Below are positions 9,467 to 18,293 of a DNA stretch of 64,000 nucleotides, one piece after another. Position 1 is the first letter of the stretch, and the number at the start of each line of letters is the position of its first letter. The notes below the pieces were generated by a model that was given only the letters and a program-made list of their open reading frames with translations, made no database searches and was not told where the DNA came from. The position numbers and the translations under genes are program-made. This stretch comes from G965216255 sp965216255 (GTDB lineage: Bacteria > Bacteroidota > Rhodothermia > Rhodothermales > Bin80): contig OZ244148.1 of NCBI GenBank assembly GCA_965216255.1, forward strand, positions 5,270,001 to 5,334,000. The letters run 5' to 3'.

Positions 9467-11581
9467 ATGACACATTTTCTTCTCGGGCTAATTCTGCTCT
9501 TCGCTGCCTCTCGCGCGCAAAACAGCTTGGCTCAATTGATATGGACAGGAGGAACGTCTGGGCATGGGGGTACGGTCAATTCGGTGGCTTTTTCGCCCGA
9601 CGGGACGATACTCGCCTCAGGGGCCTATGACCACACGGTCAAGCTCTGGGACGTCGCAACCGGTGACAATATCGCCACGTTCGAAGGGCATACGGGTACG
9701 GTCAATTCGGTGGCTTTTTCGCCCGACGGGACGATACTCGCCTCAGGGGCCTATGACCACACGGTCAAGCTCTGGGACGTGGCAACCGGTGAAAATACCG
9801 CCACGCTCGAAGGACATTGGCATGTCGAGTCGGTGGTTTTTTCGCTCGACGGGACGATGCTCGCCTCAGGGGCCCGGGACCACACGGTCAAGCTCTGGGA
9901 CGTGGCAACCGGTGAAAATACCGCCACGCTCGAAGGGCATACGGAGGATGTCTGGTCGGTGGCTTTTTCGCCCGACGGGACAATGCTCGCCTCAGGGGCC
10001 TTGGACGACACGGTCAAGCTTTGGGACATCGCAACCGGTGAAAATACCGCCACGCTCGAAGGGCATACGGAGGATGTCTGGTCGGTGGCTTTTTCGCCCG
10101 ACGGGACAATGCTCGCCTCAGGGGGCAGTAGAGGGGTCAGGATCTGGGATGTGGCAACCGGTGAAAATACCGCCACGCTCGAAGAGGACGCCCTTTCGGT
10201 GGCATTTTCGCCCGACGGGACAATGCTCGCCTCAGGGGGCAGTAGAGGGGTCAGGATCTGGGATGTGGCAACCGGTGAAAATACCGCCACGCTCGAAGGG
10301 CATATGTATTGGGTCCAGTCAATAGTTTTTTCGCCCGACGGGACGATGCTCGCCTCAGGTGGCAATGACAGGACGGTCAGATTCTGGGACGTGGCAACCG
10401 GTGAAAATACCGCCACGCTTGAAGGGGCCTCTCGCGTCCATTCGGTGGCTTTTTCGCCCGACGGGACGATGCTCGCCTCAGGTGGCAATGACAGGACGGT
10501 CAGACTCTGGGATGTCGCAACCGGTGAAAATACCGCCACGCTCGAAGGGCATACGAATTGGGTCCTTTCAGTGGCTTTTTCGCCCGACGGGACAATGCTC
10601 GCCTCAGGGGGCAGTGACGGGACGATCAGAATTTGGGACGTGGCAACCGGTGACACTACCGCCACGCTCGAAGGGCATACGGATTATGTCCATTCGGTGG
10701 TTTTTTCGCTCGACGGGATGATGCTCGCCTCAGGGGCCCGGGACCACACGGTCAAGCTCTGGGATGTCGCAACCGGTGACACTACCGCCACGCTCGAAGG
10801 GCATACGGATTATGTCCATTCGGTGGTTTTTTCGCTCGACGGGACGATGCTCGCCTCAGGGGCCCGGGACCACACGGTCAAGCTCTGGGATGTCGCAACC
10901 GGTGAAAATACCGCCACGCTCGAAGGGCATACGGATGAAGTCTGGTCGGTGGCTTTTTCGCCCGACGGGACGATGCTCGCCTCAGGGGGCTTTGACAAGA
11001 CGGTCAGACTCTGGGACGTCGCAACCGGTGAAAATATCGCCACGTTCGAAGGGCATACGCGTTGGGTCCAGTCAATAGCTTTTTCGCCCGACGGGACGAT
11101 GCTCGCCTCAGGTGGCAATGACAGGACGGTCAGACTCTGGGACGTCGTAACCGGTGAAAATATCGCCACATTCGAAGGGCATACGGATGAAGTCCAGTCA
11201 GTGGCTTTTTCGCCCGACGGGACGATGCTCGCCTCAGGGGCCGGGGACGGGACAGTCAAGCTCTGGGACATTTCCGCATGGACGGGGCCGACCGGCATTG
11301 TGGAAGGTGAATTCCCCGACCATTCAGCGATTCTGACTAACTTCCCTAATCCGTTCTATTGGCAGACAACAATAGACTATGCGCTTCATCAGAGCGGCAT
11401 AGTGCACCTATCGGTGTACGACCTGCTGGGGCGCGAAATGGCGGTGCTCGTTGAGAGCTCGCAACCGGCAGGGCATTATCAGGTGCAATTCAACGCAGGC
11501 CATCTGCCGAGCGGTATGTACGTCTATCGTTTGCAGACCGGAGACGCACGCCTCGTCCGTTGGATGACGCTTGTCAGATAG
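9467..11581 (+). CDS. secreted 14-repeat WD40 protein with T9SS-like sorting domain
   Basis: 704 residues from the ATG at 9467, which begins a signal peptide (THFLLGLILLFAASRAQN); AGGAGG lies ~13 bp upstream. Then come 14 WD40 repeats of about 42 residues, each close to SVAFSPDGTMLASG..D.TVKLWDVATGENTATLEGH, enough for two seven-bladed propellers. Repeats 3, 5, 6 and 8 are slightly shortened or lack the GH dipeptide. The last ~80 residues form a type IX-like C-terminal sorting domain (NFPNPFYWQTT, VYDLLGREM, LPSGMYVYRLQTG). Predicted to be exported and anchored or released at the cell surface; propellers usually bind protein partners, but the ligand is unknown. Repeat DNA is nearly identical, pointing to recent duplication or gene conversion. 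A displaced piece of a similar gene lies at 15835-16011. Confidence 0.88.
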   Translation: MTHFLLGLILLFAASRAQNSLAQLIWTGGTSGHGGTVNSVAFSPDGTILASGAYDHTVKLWDVATGDNIATFEGHTGTVNSVAFSPDGTILASGAYDHTVKLWDVATGENTATLEGHWHVESVVFSLDGTMLASGARDHTVKLWDVATGENTATLEGHTEDVWSVAFSPDGTMLASGALDDTVKLWDIATGENTATLEGHTEDVWSVAFSPDGTMLASGGSRGVRIWDVATGENTATLEEDALSVAFSPDGTMLASGGSRGVRIWDVATGENTATLEGHMYWVQSIVFSPDGTMLASGGNDRTVRFWDVATGENTATLEGASRVHSVAFSPDGTMLASGGNDRTVRLWDVATGENTATLEGHTNWVLSVAFSPDGTMLASGGSDGTIRIWDVATGDTTATLEGHTDYVHSVVFSLDGMMLASGARDHTVKLWDVATGDTTATLEGHTDYVHSVVFSLDGTMLASGARDHTVKLWDVATGENTATLEGHTDEVWSVAFSPDGTMLASGGFDKTVRLWDVATGENIATFEGHTRWVQSIAFSPDGTMLASGGNDRTVRLWDVVTGENIATFEGHTDEVQSVAFSPDGTMLASGAGDGTVKLWDISAWTGPTGIVEGEFPDHSAILTNFPNPFYWQTTIDYALHQSGIVHLSVYDLLGREMAVLVESSQPAGHYQVQFNAGHLPSGMYVYRLQTGDARLVRWMTLVR
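9566..11275 (+). repeat. 14 tandem ~126-bp WD40-coding repeats
   Basis: Within the WD40 gene the unit starting at each SVAFSPDG codon block recurs every ~123-126 bp with very few differences (for example ttcgcccgacgggacgatgc and gtggcaaccggtgaaaatac recur many times). Differences cluster in the loop codons between propeller blades, at the position just after the conserved His. Confidence 0.9.
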
Positions 11582-11649
11582 GGCCGTTCGTGCGCGTGCG
11601 CGTAGGTGCGGGAGCAAATCTGCCAGTTGCTGCGGCTTAACGAACGGCC
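11582..11649. terminator. inverted repeat directly after WD40 stop, possible terminator
   Basis: Perfect 10-bp arms ggccgttcgt (11582-11591) and acgaacggcc (11640-11649) begin at the base after the stop codon, with 48 bp between. No T-run follows, so an intrinsic terminator is uncertain; it could equally be the end of a mobile or recombining segment. Confidence 0.35.
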
Positions 11650-11894
11650 ATGCGCAGGAACACCGGCGGCGCGAGCGGGAACCCGGACGGGATTAGTTAC
11701 GGTGGGATGCAGCGGTAGTCCGCCACGCGACCCGCACTTATTATAACGGCCTTTACGGAGGGGGCGGAGAAGGGCGAAAAAACCGGTTGCTAAGACGCTC
11801 TCAGAGTGTCTGGGTCAACCGGAACATATTGGCGAAAGCCGGCTCACACCGGGGCATATTATAGTCCAATAGGGGTTCCCCACGTGCCGGTCTC
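11650..11894. other. non-coding stretch
   Basis: I see no gene here. Around 11818-11870 there are two CCGG-containing, ATATT-containing motifs spaced about 33 bp apart that faintly recall IS21-type end repeats, but nothing firm. Confidence 0.3.
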
Positions 11895-12287
11895 GTGGCC
11901 TTCGTTGAGCCAGGGAGACGTCTGGAGTACAATTACACGATCTTAGCGGCCGTTACCGCAACGGAAGCGGTGCTGGTCAACGCCATAGTCCACAGGGGCT
12001 ACAGCATCGCAGGAAGGAGCATTGAGCTTGCGATCTATGCCGACCGCTTGGAATTCAAGAGCCCTGGGCACTTGCCTAGTTCGGTAACTCCAGAAAAATG
12101 TAGGCAGGCTTCAGGCATGCACGCAACCGGCCGCTTGTCCATAGTAATGTGGGGTTACAGGTATGTGGAAAATCGCGGAATGGGCGTCCTGAAAAAAATC
12201 ATCCCGCGCATGGACAAACACAATGGAACCGAGCCGGATTTTATCGAATAGGACGATCGCTTTACCGTCAGGCTGTGGAAGGAGTAG
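11895..12287 (+). pseudogene. RecG-like ATP-binding regulator relic (HATPase_c_4 C-terminal part)
   Basis: Coding-like segment with EAVLVNAIVHRGYSIAGRSI, LAIYADRLEFKSPGHLPSSV, MWGYRYVENRGMGVLKKI and NGTEPDFIE, the C-terminal part of AlbA_2/HATPase_c_4 'ATP-binding protein' regulators. The NGIVH-type and VENRGMGV blocks are the ATPase-like motifs. A TAG at 12249-12251 replaces what should be Glu, after which DDRFTVRLWKE continues in frame to a second TAG at 12285. The middle (VTPEKCRQASGMH) is degraded and the N-terminal AlbA_2 domain is absent. Not expected to be functional. Confidence 0.7.
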
Positions 12288-12292
12288 AACGG

Positions 12293-12473
12293 CTGAGGCC
12301 CGGACCATGCACGCCTGTTCCTGATTGGTAACCGCGTACATCAAGCCCCGGATACCCTGCCCGTGCACCTGCCGCAAATCCACCGGGCAAGGTGGGGTCA
12401 TTCCACCACGCAGCATCCCCTACTGCCAGTTTTTGAACCATGTCCTCTGCCGTGCTCACCGCAGTACTACCAT
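12293..12473. repeat. direct repeat copy A at 3' end of LRR gene
   Basis: About 180 bp that recurs at 15655-15832 with roughly three quarters identity by eye (shared blocks include cctgttcctgattg, cgcgtacatcaag, caccgggcaaggtg and ccacgcagcatccc). Read on the minus strand it contains the last codons of the LRR gene (VVLR, stop) plus ~165 bp downstream. Confidence 0.75.
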
Positions 12474-15341
12474 ACGAGCGGACCGCACGGATGCCCGGGC
12501 ACCCATGTCGGCCGTTATCCGGTACACGTACGTACCGGAAGGTAGCTCCAAGCCATCCATTTCCAATCGGCGTCCCCACCCTGCCTCCATCTCCTTGGGA
12601 GGCCATGCCAAGACGCGCTGTCCAAGCAGATTATGCACTTCCAGCGTGATGCGGGCGCGCTGCGGAAGATCGAACTCTACGGAGGCCATAGTAGCGAAGG
12701 GGTTGGGGTAGCTCCCCCGAAGCAGGAACTCCGCCGGCAGTGCACGCCCGGCACGCTGCGAAAACGTACGCTCGTCCACCTGGATGTAAAAGGTCAACTC
12801 GGCCCTTGCCCCGGTGGCATCTTTGGCTGAATACCGGTAGAGCTCCCGCAGAAACATCTCTGTCGGCGTACCGCTGAGTGTGTGCGCCGTGGCATCGAAT
12901 ACCAATCCCGCCCGCAGCGCAGGCACCAGACTGTACGTATAGGGAAGCACGCCCGCCCGCGCTTCCGGAAACGTGAGAACCGGTATCGCCTCGCCTTCCG
13001 TGTACGTCTGATCCGCTACTGCGCCGTCAAAAGCGAAAGGCGAAGGATTTACCTCAATGGAAAAGGTCCGCTCCCCCGTCACCCCGTCCGCATCGCTGGC
13101 AACATAGCTATACGTCTTGCGCTGAAAGACATCCGTGGGAGTACCGCTTAGCGTCCGCGTCGAATTCGTAAAGACCAGCCCCGGCGGCAGATCTGGCGTA
13201 AGCGTGTACGAAACCGAACCGGCGCCACCGGTAGCCTCGGGGAGAGTCAACGGAGTGATGACCTGGCCTTCTATATACGACTGGTCCGGTATGTCGCGCT
13301 CAAACCCAAGGGAAGCGGCAACCACCTGGACCGAGAATTCCAGCTCCGCGGTTGACCCGGCCCGATCGACTCCCGAAAAGGTATAGGTGCGAGGCGCCGA
13401 TACCTCCCCCGGCGTCCCATGGACTTTAAGTGAATCGGCATCGAACACAAGCCCCAAGGGCAGCGCAGGCATCAAATCATATACGACCGGCGCCGCCCCT
13501 CCGTCTGCAGCCGGCAACAGCAGTGCTCCTATGTCCACTCCTTTGGTGAACCGCTGATCCGGAATCGATTCGGCGAAGGACAGTGGCTCGCAGTTTTCTC
13601 CACTGTGATTCTCAATGGCTTGCAGCCAGGCCTGGAAGTCCGGGGCCAGCGGAGCGCAAAGAGGTTGGCCCGAAAAATAAAACCATCTGAGCGCTTGCAG
13701 GTTGGTCAGGCTCATGGGAAGGGCTCCGGTCAGCGCGTTGTCGGCTAGCCTAAGCCCTCCGAGTCGAGTCAGGTTGCCCAGCGATTCAGGAAGGTCTCCG
13801 GTCAGTGAATTACCCCCCAAACGAAGATTTAGCAAATTGGCCAGGCTGCCAAGCGATGCCGGTATCTCTCCGGTCAGTGAATTTTCCCCCAAATTAAGAT
13901 ATCGCAGATTGGCCAGGCTGCCAAGCCATGTCGGTATCTCCCCCTCCAGTTCATTAAGTGATAGATTAAGAGTCCCCAACTGACGGAGGTTGGCCAGCTC
14001 AGCCGGTATCTCTGCCGTCAGTGAATTAGCCGACAAATCAAGAATTCGTAGATTAGCTAAGTTACCGAGCTCAGGAGGTATCTCTCCCTCCAGTTCATTA
14101 AGTGATAGATAAAGAGTCTCCAACTGACGGAGGTTGGCCAGCTCAGCCGGTATCTCTCCGGTCAGTGAATTTTCCCCCAAACGAAGGGTTCGCAGATTGG
14201 CCAAGCTGCCAAGCTCAGACGGTATCTCTCCCTCCAGTTTATTTTCTGATAGATAAAGACGCTCCAACTGACGGAGGCTGGCCAGCTCAGACGGTATCTC
14301 TCCCTCCAGTTTATTATCCGATAGATAAAGATCCCACAACTGACGGAGGCTGGCCAGCTCAGCCGGTATCTCTGCCGTCAGTGAATTAGCCCCCAAACGA
14401 AGAACTCGCAGATTGGCCAGGCTGCCAAGCCAAGCCGGTATCTCTCCCTCCAATTCATTAGATGATAAATAAAGACGCTCCAACTGACGGAGGCTGGCCA
14501 GCTCAGCCGGTATCTCTGCCGTCAGTGAATTACCCGACAAATCAAGATCTTGTAGATTGGCCAGGCTGCCAAGCCAAGCCGGTATCTCTCCCTCCAATTC
14601 ATTAGATGATAAATAAAGACGCTCCAACTGACGGAGGCTGGCCAGCTCAGCCGGTATCTCTGCCGTCAGTGAATTAGCCCCCAAACGAAGAACTCGCAGA
14701 TTGGCCAGGCTGGCCAGCTCAGCCGGTATCTCTCCCTCCAGTTTATTATGTGATAGATAAAGACGCTCCAACTGACGGAGGTTGGCCAGCTCAGCCGGTA
14801 TCTTTGCCGTCAGTGAATTAGCCGACAAATCAAGAATTCGTAGATTAGCTAGGTTACCGAGCTCAGGAGGTATTTCTCCTTCCAACTCGTTGTAGGCCGG
14901 CAGGCTAACAGTGTCACCCAAATCCAATACCCTCAATTCGGCAAGCGTGCCGAGATCCGGCGGTATCTTTCCAGTCAAATAGTTAACCCCAAGGTTCAAC
15001 ACTTGGAGCATGGATAAACCGGACAATTCGAGTGGCAACACTCCTGCCAGCTGATTCTCCGGCAACCTCACTCCTGTCACACGTCCCATGGCCACTTCGA
15101 TGCCATACCAGGTTGCAAGATTCGCCGTGGTGACTACGCTGCTGTCGGTGATATTCCAGTTGGTGTTGTTTCTCCAGTTGTCACCGTCCGTGGCTATGTA
15201 AAGGGCGCGCAGAGCACGCCAGTCCTCTTCCAGGCTGCCGGTGGGTTGCTGCGCAGAGACCCGCTCTACCCCGAAGGCCGCAACAGCGCAAATCATTACA
15301 AGCGACAAGGCAAAGCCACTCCAGAAGTGACATCTTCTCAT
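12456..15341 (-). CDS. secreted leucine-rich-repeat protein with Ig-like domains and T9SS-like sorting domain
   Basis: 961 residues from the ATG at 15341, preceded by GAGGG seven bases away (a TTG two codons upstream is less likely). The order is: signal peptide (residues ~1-30, ending VSAQQ); a cap region (WRALRALYIATDGDNW); about 19-20 LRRs of 24 residues of the plant-type/TpLRR-like pattern LxxLxLSxNxLEGEIPxELxxL (residues ~90-590); three ~90-residue putative-Ig/cadherin-like domains each starting near IPDQ..(T/I)EG (residues ~600-870); and a sorting domain (YPNPFATMAS, NLLGQRV, LPSGTYVYRI, ending MVVLR). Predicted surface or secreted binding protein. LRR codons are duplicated at DNA level in 72- and 144-bp steps. 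Its 3' end lies in direct repeat A. Confidence 0.88.
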   Translation of the reverse strand: MRRCHFWSGFALSLVMICAVAAFGVERVSAQQPTGSLEEDWRALRALYIATDGDNWRNNTNWNITDSSVVTTANLATWYGIEVAMGRVTGVRLPENQLAGVLPLELSGLSMLQVLNLGVNYLTGKIPPDLGTLAELRVLDLGDTVSLPAYNELEGEIPPELGNLANLRILDLSANSLTAKIPAELANLRQLERLYLSHNKLEGEIPAELASLANLRVLRLGANSLTAEIPAELASLRQLERLYLSSNELEGEIPAWLGSLANLQDLDLSGNSLTAEIPAELASLRQLERLYLSSNELEGEIPAWLGSLANLRVLRLGANSLTAEIPAELASLRQLWDLYLSDNKLEGEIPSELASLRQLERLYLSENKLEGEIPSELGSLANLRTLRLGENSLTGEIPAELANLRQLETLYLSLNELEGEIPPELGNLANLRILDLSANSLTAEIPAELANLRQLGTLNLSLNELEGEIPTWLGSLANLRYLNLGENSLTGEIPASLGSLANLLNLRLGGNSLTGDLPESLGNLTRLGGLRLADNALTGALPMSLTNLQALRWFYFSGQPLCAPLAPDFQAWLQAIENHSGENCEPLSFAESIPDQRFTKGVDIGALLLPAADGGAAPVVYDLMPALPLGLVFDADSLKVHGTPGEVSAPRTYTFSGVDRAGSTAELEFSVQVVAASLGFERDIPDQSYIEGQVITPLTLPEATGGAGSVSYTLTPDLPPGLVFTNSTRTLSGTPTDVFQRKTYSYVASDADGVTGERTFSIEVNPSPFAFDGAVADQTYTEGEAIPVLTFPEARAGVLPYTYSLVPALRAGLVFDATAHTLSGTPTEMFLRELYRYSAKDATGARAELTFYIQVDERTFSQRAGRALPAEFLLRGSYPNPFATMASVEFDLPQRARITLEVHNLLGQRVLAWPPKEMEAGWGRRLEMDGLELPSGTYVYRITADMGARASVRSARMVVLR

Positions 15342-15834
15342 GATCAAACCCTCTGTTCACCCGTCTTGCGACGCGCCCCTGTAAATTCGCCTACCATGCC
15401 CGATGGCCGGGCGAGGCTTACCTGCTCCCGTAAACACCCGCTTGAAAGTCAATGCGATGAACCTCTACAGAAGCAATGTCGAACTATCGAAGTCCATGCC
15501 GTGTTTTGGCATGCCCTACAAATTACCGCAGTTTCCGCAACTGCGCCATTACAGCTACTTGTACCCACCTGGCGTAGAAAGTGCTCACATGCATATCAGG
15601 CAATATAGCCACCTGGACAGGCATATATAACGCGGGCGTTCCCAGGCACGAGAGATGCGGCCCGGGCGATGCACTCCTGTTCCTGATTGATAGCCGCGTA
15701 CATCAAGCTCCGCATATCCTGCCCATGCGCCAGCCGCAATCCCACCGGGCAAGGTGAGTCGTTCCGCCACGCAGCATCCCCAGCTGTCAGTCTCCGAAGC
15801 AAGGCCTGTGCAGTGCTCACCGCAGCACTACCAA
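15342..15834. other. upstream region of LRR gene and repeat copy B
   Basis: No convincing gene. Contains the presumed LRR promoter on the minus strand and, from 15655, direct repeat copy B. The last bases of copy B, read on minus, give LVVLR and a stop: a relic of the 3' end of another sorting-domain protein. Confidence 0.5.
15655..15832. repeat. direct repeat copy B upstream of LRR gene
   Basis: Same orientation as copy A (12293-12473), so the LRR gene is bracketed by direct repeats about 3.2 kb apart. It ends at a VVLR-stop remnant on the minus strand and abuts a WD40 gene fragment on the other side. Confidence 0.75.
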
Positions 15835-16011
15835 TGGTCAAGCTTTGGGACGTGGCAACCGGTGAAAATGCCGCCACGCTCGAAGGGCATACGAATTGGG
15901 TTACTTCAGTGGCTTTTTCGCCCGACGGGATAATGCTCGCCACCGGGGGCAATGACAGGACGGTCAAGCTCTGGGACGTCGCAACCAGTGACAATATCGC
16001 CACGCTTGAAG
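15835..16011 (+). pseudogene. WD40 repeat gene fragment
   Basis: Encodes VKLWDVATGENAATLEGH, one full repeat (NWVTSVAFSPDGIMLATG) and part of a next (TVKLWDVATSDNIATLEG), nearly the same DNA as the repeats at 9566-11275. It is cut on the right by the IS256 inverted repeat and on the left joins repeat copy B. No start codon or sorting domain remains. Confidence 0.8.
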
Positions 16012-17442
16012 GGAGAAACTGCCATATCTTGGGTCTGTAGAATGTCGCGGCGTATCTTTGTGGAGTACCCATCAATCGCCCTAGACGGGCATATCCGGAC
16101 TACATCGCATGACAGACCCAACAGAATCCAACGTACACTCACTCCTTACCCGTGAGGAGGCACTCAGCACCCTGGATGACCTGGTGCGCAGCTCCGCCCG
16201 GCGCATGCTTCAGGCAGCGCTCGAGCGGGAAGCCGACGACTACGTGAAGGCCCATGCACACCTGCGGAATGAGCACGGCCACCGAGTCGTCAAACGCAAT
16301 GGCCACCATCCGCAGAGAGAAATCCTCACGGGTGCGGGCCCGCTAGCGATCCAGCGGCCCCATATCCGTGACCCTCGAGAAGGGCATACCTTCACCAGCG
16401 CCATACTGCCGCGCTATATGCGCCGCAGTCCGTCGTTGGCCGATCGAAGATCGGCTGATGCACACATTCCGGCCTTGTACCTGCGGGGAGTTTCGACCAA
16501 CGACTTTGCTCTGGCCCTGGAGGCCATACTTGGCTCGCAAGCTGGCAACCTATCGCCATCGTCAATCAGCCGACTCAAGGGGGCTTGGCTGGAGGAATAC
16601 CGGCAATGGAACAATCGGGACCCCGCGGGCAAACGGTATGTTTACCTCTGGGCTGACGGGTTATACTTCAATGTCCGCATGGAAAACGAGCTCTCGTGTA
16701 TGCTTGTTATTATGGGAGTTACGCCCGATGGAAGCAAAGAACTCGTAGGACTTCTGGACGGAGAGCGGGAAAGCAGGCTGTCCTGGAAGGAGTTATTGCT
16801 GGATATCAAACAACGAGGCTTGGACGTAGCGCCTAAGGCGGCCACAGCAGACGGAGGCCTGGGCTTCTGGGCTGCGTTGGAAGAAGTATATCCCTCCACG
16901 CTACAACAGCGATGCTGGGTGCACAAGACAGCCAACGTGCCGGGTAAGCTGCCCAAGAAGCTGCAGGGGCCTGCAAAAGAGAGGCTCCGTGGCATCTATA
17001 CGGCACCGTCCAGGAAGGATGCCCTGAAGGCGCTCGATACCTTCGAGGATCTCTTCGGAGGCGCCTACGAGAAGGCGCTCACCTGTCTGCGCAAGGATCA
17101 AGAGGAGCTCTTGAGCTTCTACCAGTTCCCGCCCGAACACTGGGTTCACCTTCGGACTTCGAATCCCATTGAGTCCACGTTTGCGACCGCAGGCAAACGT
17201 ACACGGCAAACCAAGGGATGCGGCAGCCGGGACGCGACACTGATGATGGTTTACAAACTAACCCGGGAAGCGCAGAAACGCTGGCGGAGGCTGACTGGAT
17301 CGCAGCTGCTCATCCGTGTGCTGGAAACAACCCCACAAGAGTACAGCGTAGAAGTAGACAAACAAGCCGCCTAATTCTAATTCCACAATTCCACAATCCC
17401 ATGCCGCGGCATTCTACAGACCCAAGATATGGCAGTTTCTCC
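16012..17442. mobile_element. IS256-family insertion sequence
   Basis: 1431-bp element bounded by inverted repeats of about 39 bp, 16012-16050 and 17404-17442, differing at one base (inner part ccatatcttgggtctgtaga). It carries one intact transposase. Flanking 8-bp sequences (gcttgaag left, tggcccgg right) differ, so no target duplication is visible; the element probably marks a rearrangement joining the WD40 fragment to the IS1634-like relic. Confidence 0.9.
16109..17374 (+). CDS. IS256-family (Mutator-type) transposase
   Basis: 421 residues, full length for the family and without internal stops. The DDE residues are visible in YLWADGLYFNVR, in TADGGLGFWAALEE, and in the glutamate of TSNPIESTFAT, followed by the basic RTRQTKGCGSRD block. 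CWVHKTANV is the usual zinc-like C/H segment of this family. It lies inside the inverted repeats listed for 16012-17442 and is the only apparently intact transposase of its type in the window. Confidence 0.95.
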   Translation: MTDPTESNVHSLLTREEALSTLDDLVRSSARRMLQAALEREADDYVKAHAHLRNEHGHRVVKRNGHHPQREILTGAGPLAIQRPHIRDPREGHTFTSAILPRYMRRSPSLADRRSADAHIPALYLRGVSTNDFALALEAILGSQAGNLSPSSISRLKGAWLEEYRQWNNRDPAGKRYVYLWADGLYFNVRMENELSCMLVIMGVTPDGSKELVGLLDGERESRLSWKELLLDIKQRGLDVAPKAATADGGLGFWAALEEVYPSTLQQRCWVHKTANVPGKLPKKLQGPAKERLRGIYTAPSRKDALKALDTFEDLFGGAYEKALTCLRKDQEELLSFYQFPPEHWVHLRTSNPIESTFATAGKRTRQTKGCGSRDATLMMVYKLTREAQKRWRRLTGSQLLIRVLETTPQEYSVEVDKQAA

Positions 17443-18051
17443 TGGCCCGGTACAGCTGCATGTCGGCCATCTTCTCGAAGTTGCAGCCCAGAAACTCGTC
17501 CAGGCCACTGACAGAGGCCAGCCAACGCTTCGTGGCATGTTCGCTGGCCGGCTCGGCTAGACGGCCTATGATGGAGCCCGTGGCCGCATGCCGGAGGCCT
17601 CCCGTGATGCCAAGCTTCTCGAAGAGCTCATCCATGCCCAACTGCTCCATGGCCCAGAGCCCCACATGTTCTACGCCCACCGTGCGGGGCCGGACCGTTT
17701 TGAGCGAGTGGACATCCACATGGTGCCATTCGCGCGGCGGCGTCTCACCCTTGCCCTCGGTCACGGCTACCGCCTTGCGCGCACTCAAAAGTTCTGCAAT
17801 GCGGTGGGCCTCCTCTTCCACGCGACGGCAGCAACGCCCATGGGTACGAGTTCGAGCTGGCCCTTGAGCAGTGCCTCAATCCGGTTGCAGAGCGCACGCC
17901 AGTAGCGTTTGTCGATGCGGAAGTGGGCACCGAGATTGAGCAGGGTCTTCTGCCGGACCTTGCCCTCTATGCGTTCGCCGTGGCAGAGCCGAAAGGAATA
18001 GTAGCGTGTAGCGTTGTCGGTGGTATGGGTAAGCGATCGTCGGATATACAT
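17443..18051 (-). pseudogene. IS1634/IS4-like transposase N-terminal part, truncated and frameshifted
   Basis: From the ATG at 18051 the minus strand reads MYIRRSLTHTTDNATRYYSF, then GKVRQKTLLNLG and YWRALCNRIEALLKGQLEL. A frameshift near 17800-17821 moves the frame to EEEAHRIAELLSARKAVAVT, DVHSLKTVRPRTVGVEH and FEKLGITGG. These are the N-terminal features of IS1634-type transposases. The gene is cut at 17442 by the right inverted repeat of the IS256 element; its catalytic domain is gone. Confidence 0.75.
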
Positions 18052-18293
18052 AGGGGGAAGATAGGGCTGGGGACCGTTGCCAGCAATAGCCATCCATATT
18101 TTATGGCACAACATTCGTATTCCAGCTTCTATGGATCTCAAAAATGGTGCGCTGGTAGTGCGATTGTGGGGCCAAGCACCATAAATTCCGGCAAAACAGG
18201 GCTAAAGTGGGGACAAATCCCTACAAATCTCTCGGAATAATTAACTGCGATTATTGCCGACCTTCAGATTCAGCCGCCAAATGGTAAAGATGG

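Noticed and set aside
9751..10665. 304-codon open frame on the minus strand inside the WD40 gene
   Set aside because: It is an antisense reading of the repeat DNA and only exists because each repeat lacks stops in that frame.
11810..11875. Solo IS21-type end
   Set aside because: Only weak CCGG/ATATT-like spacing; it does not match the repeats of the IS21 element at 18457.
9566..15000. CRISPR-like regularly spaced repeats
   Set aside because: The repeats are in-frame WD40 and LRR codons with 126- and 72-bp periods and no unique spacers.
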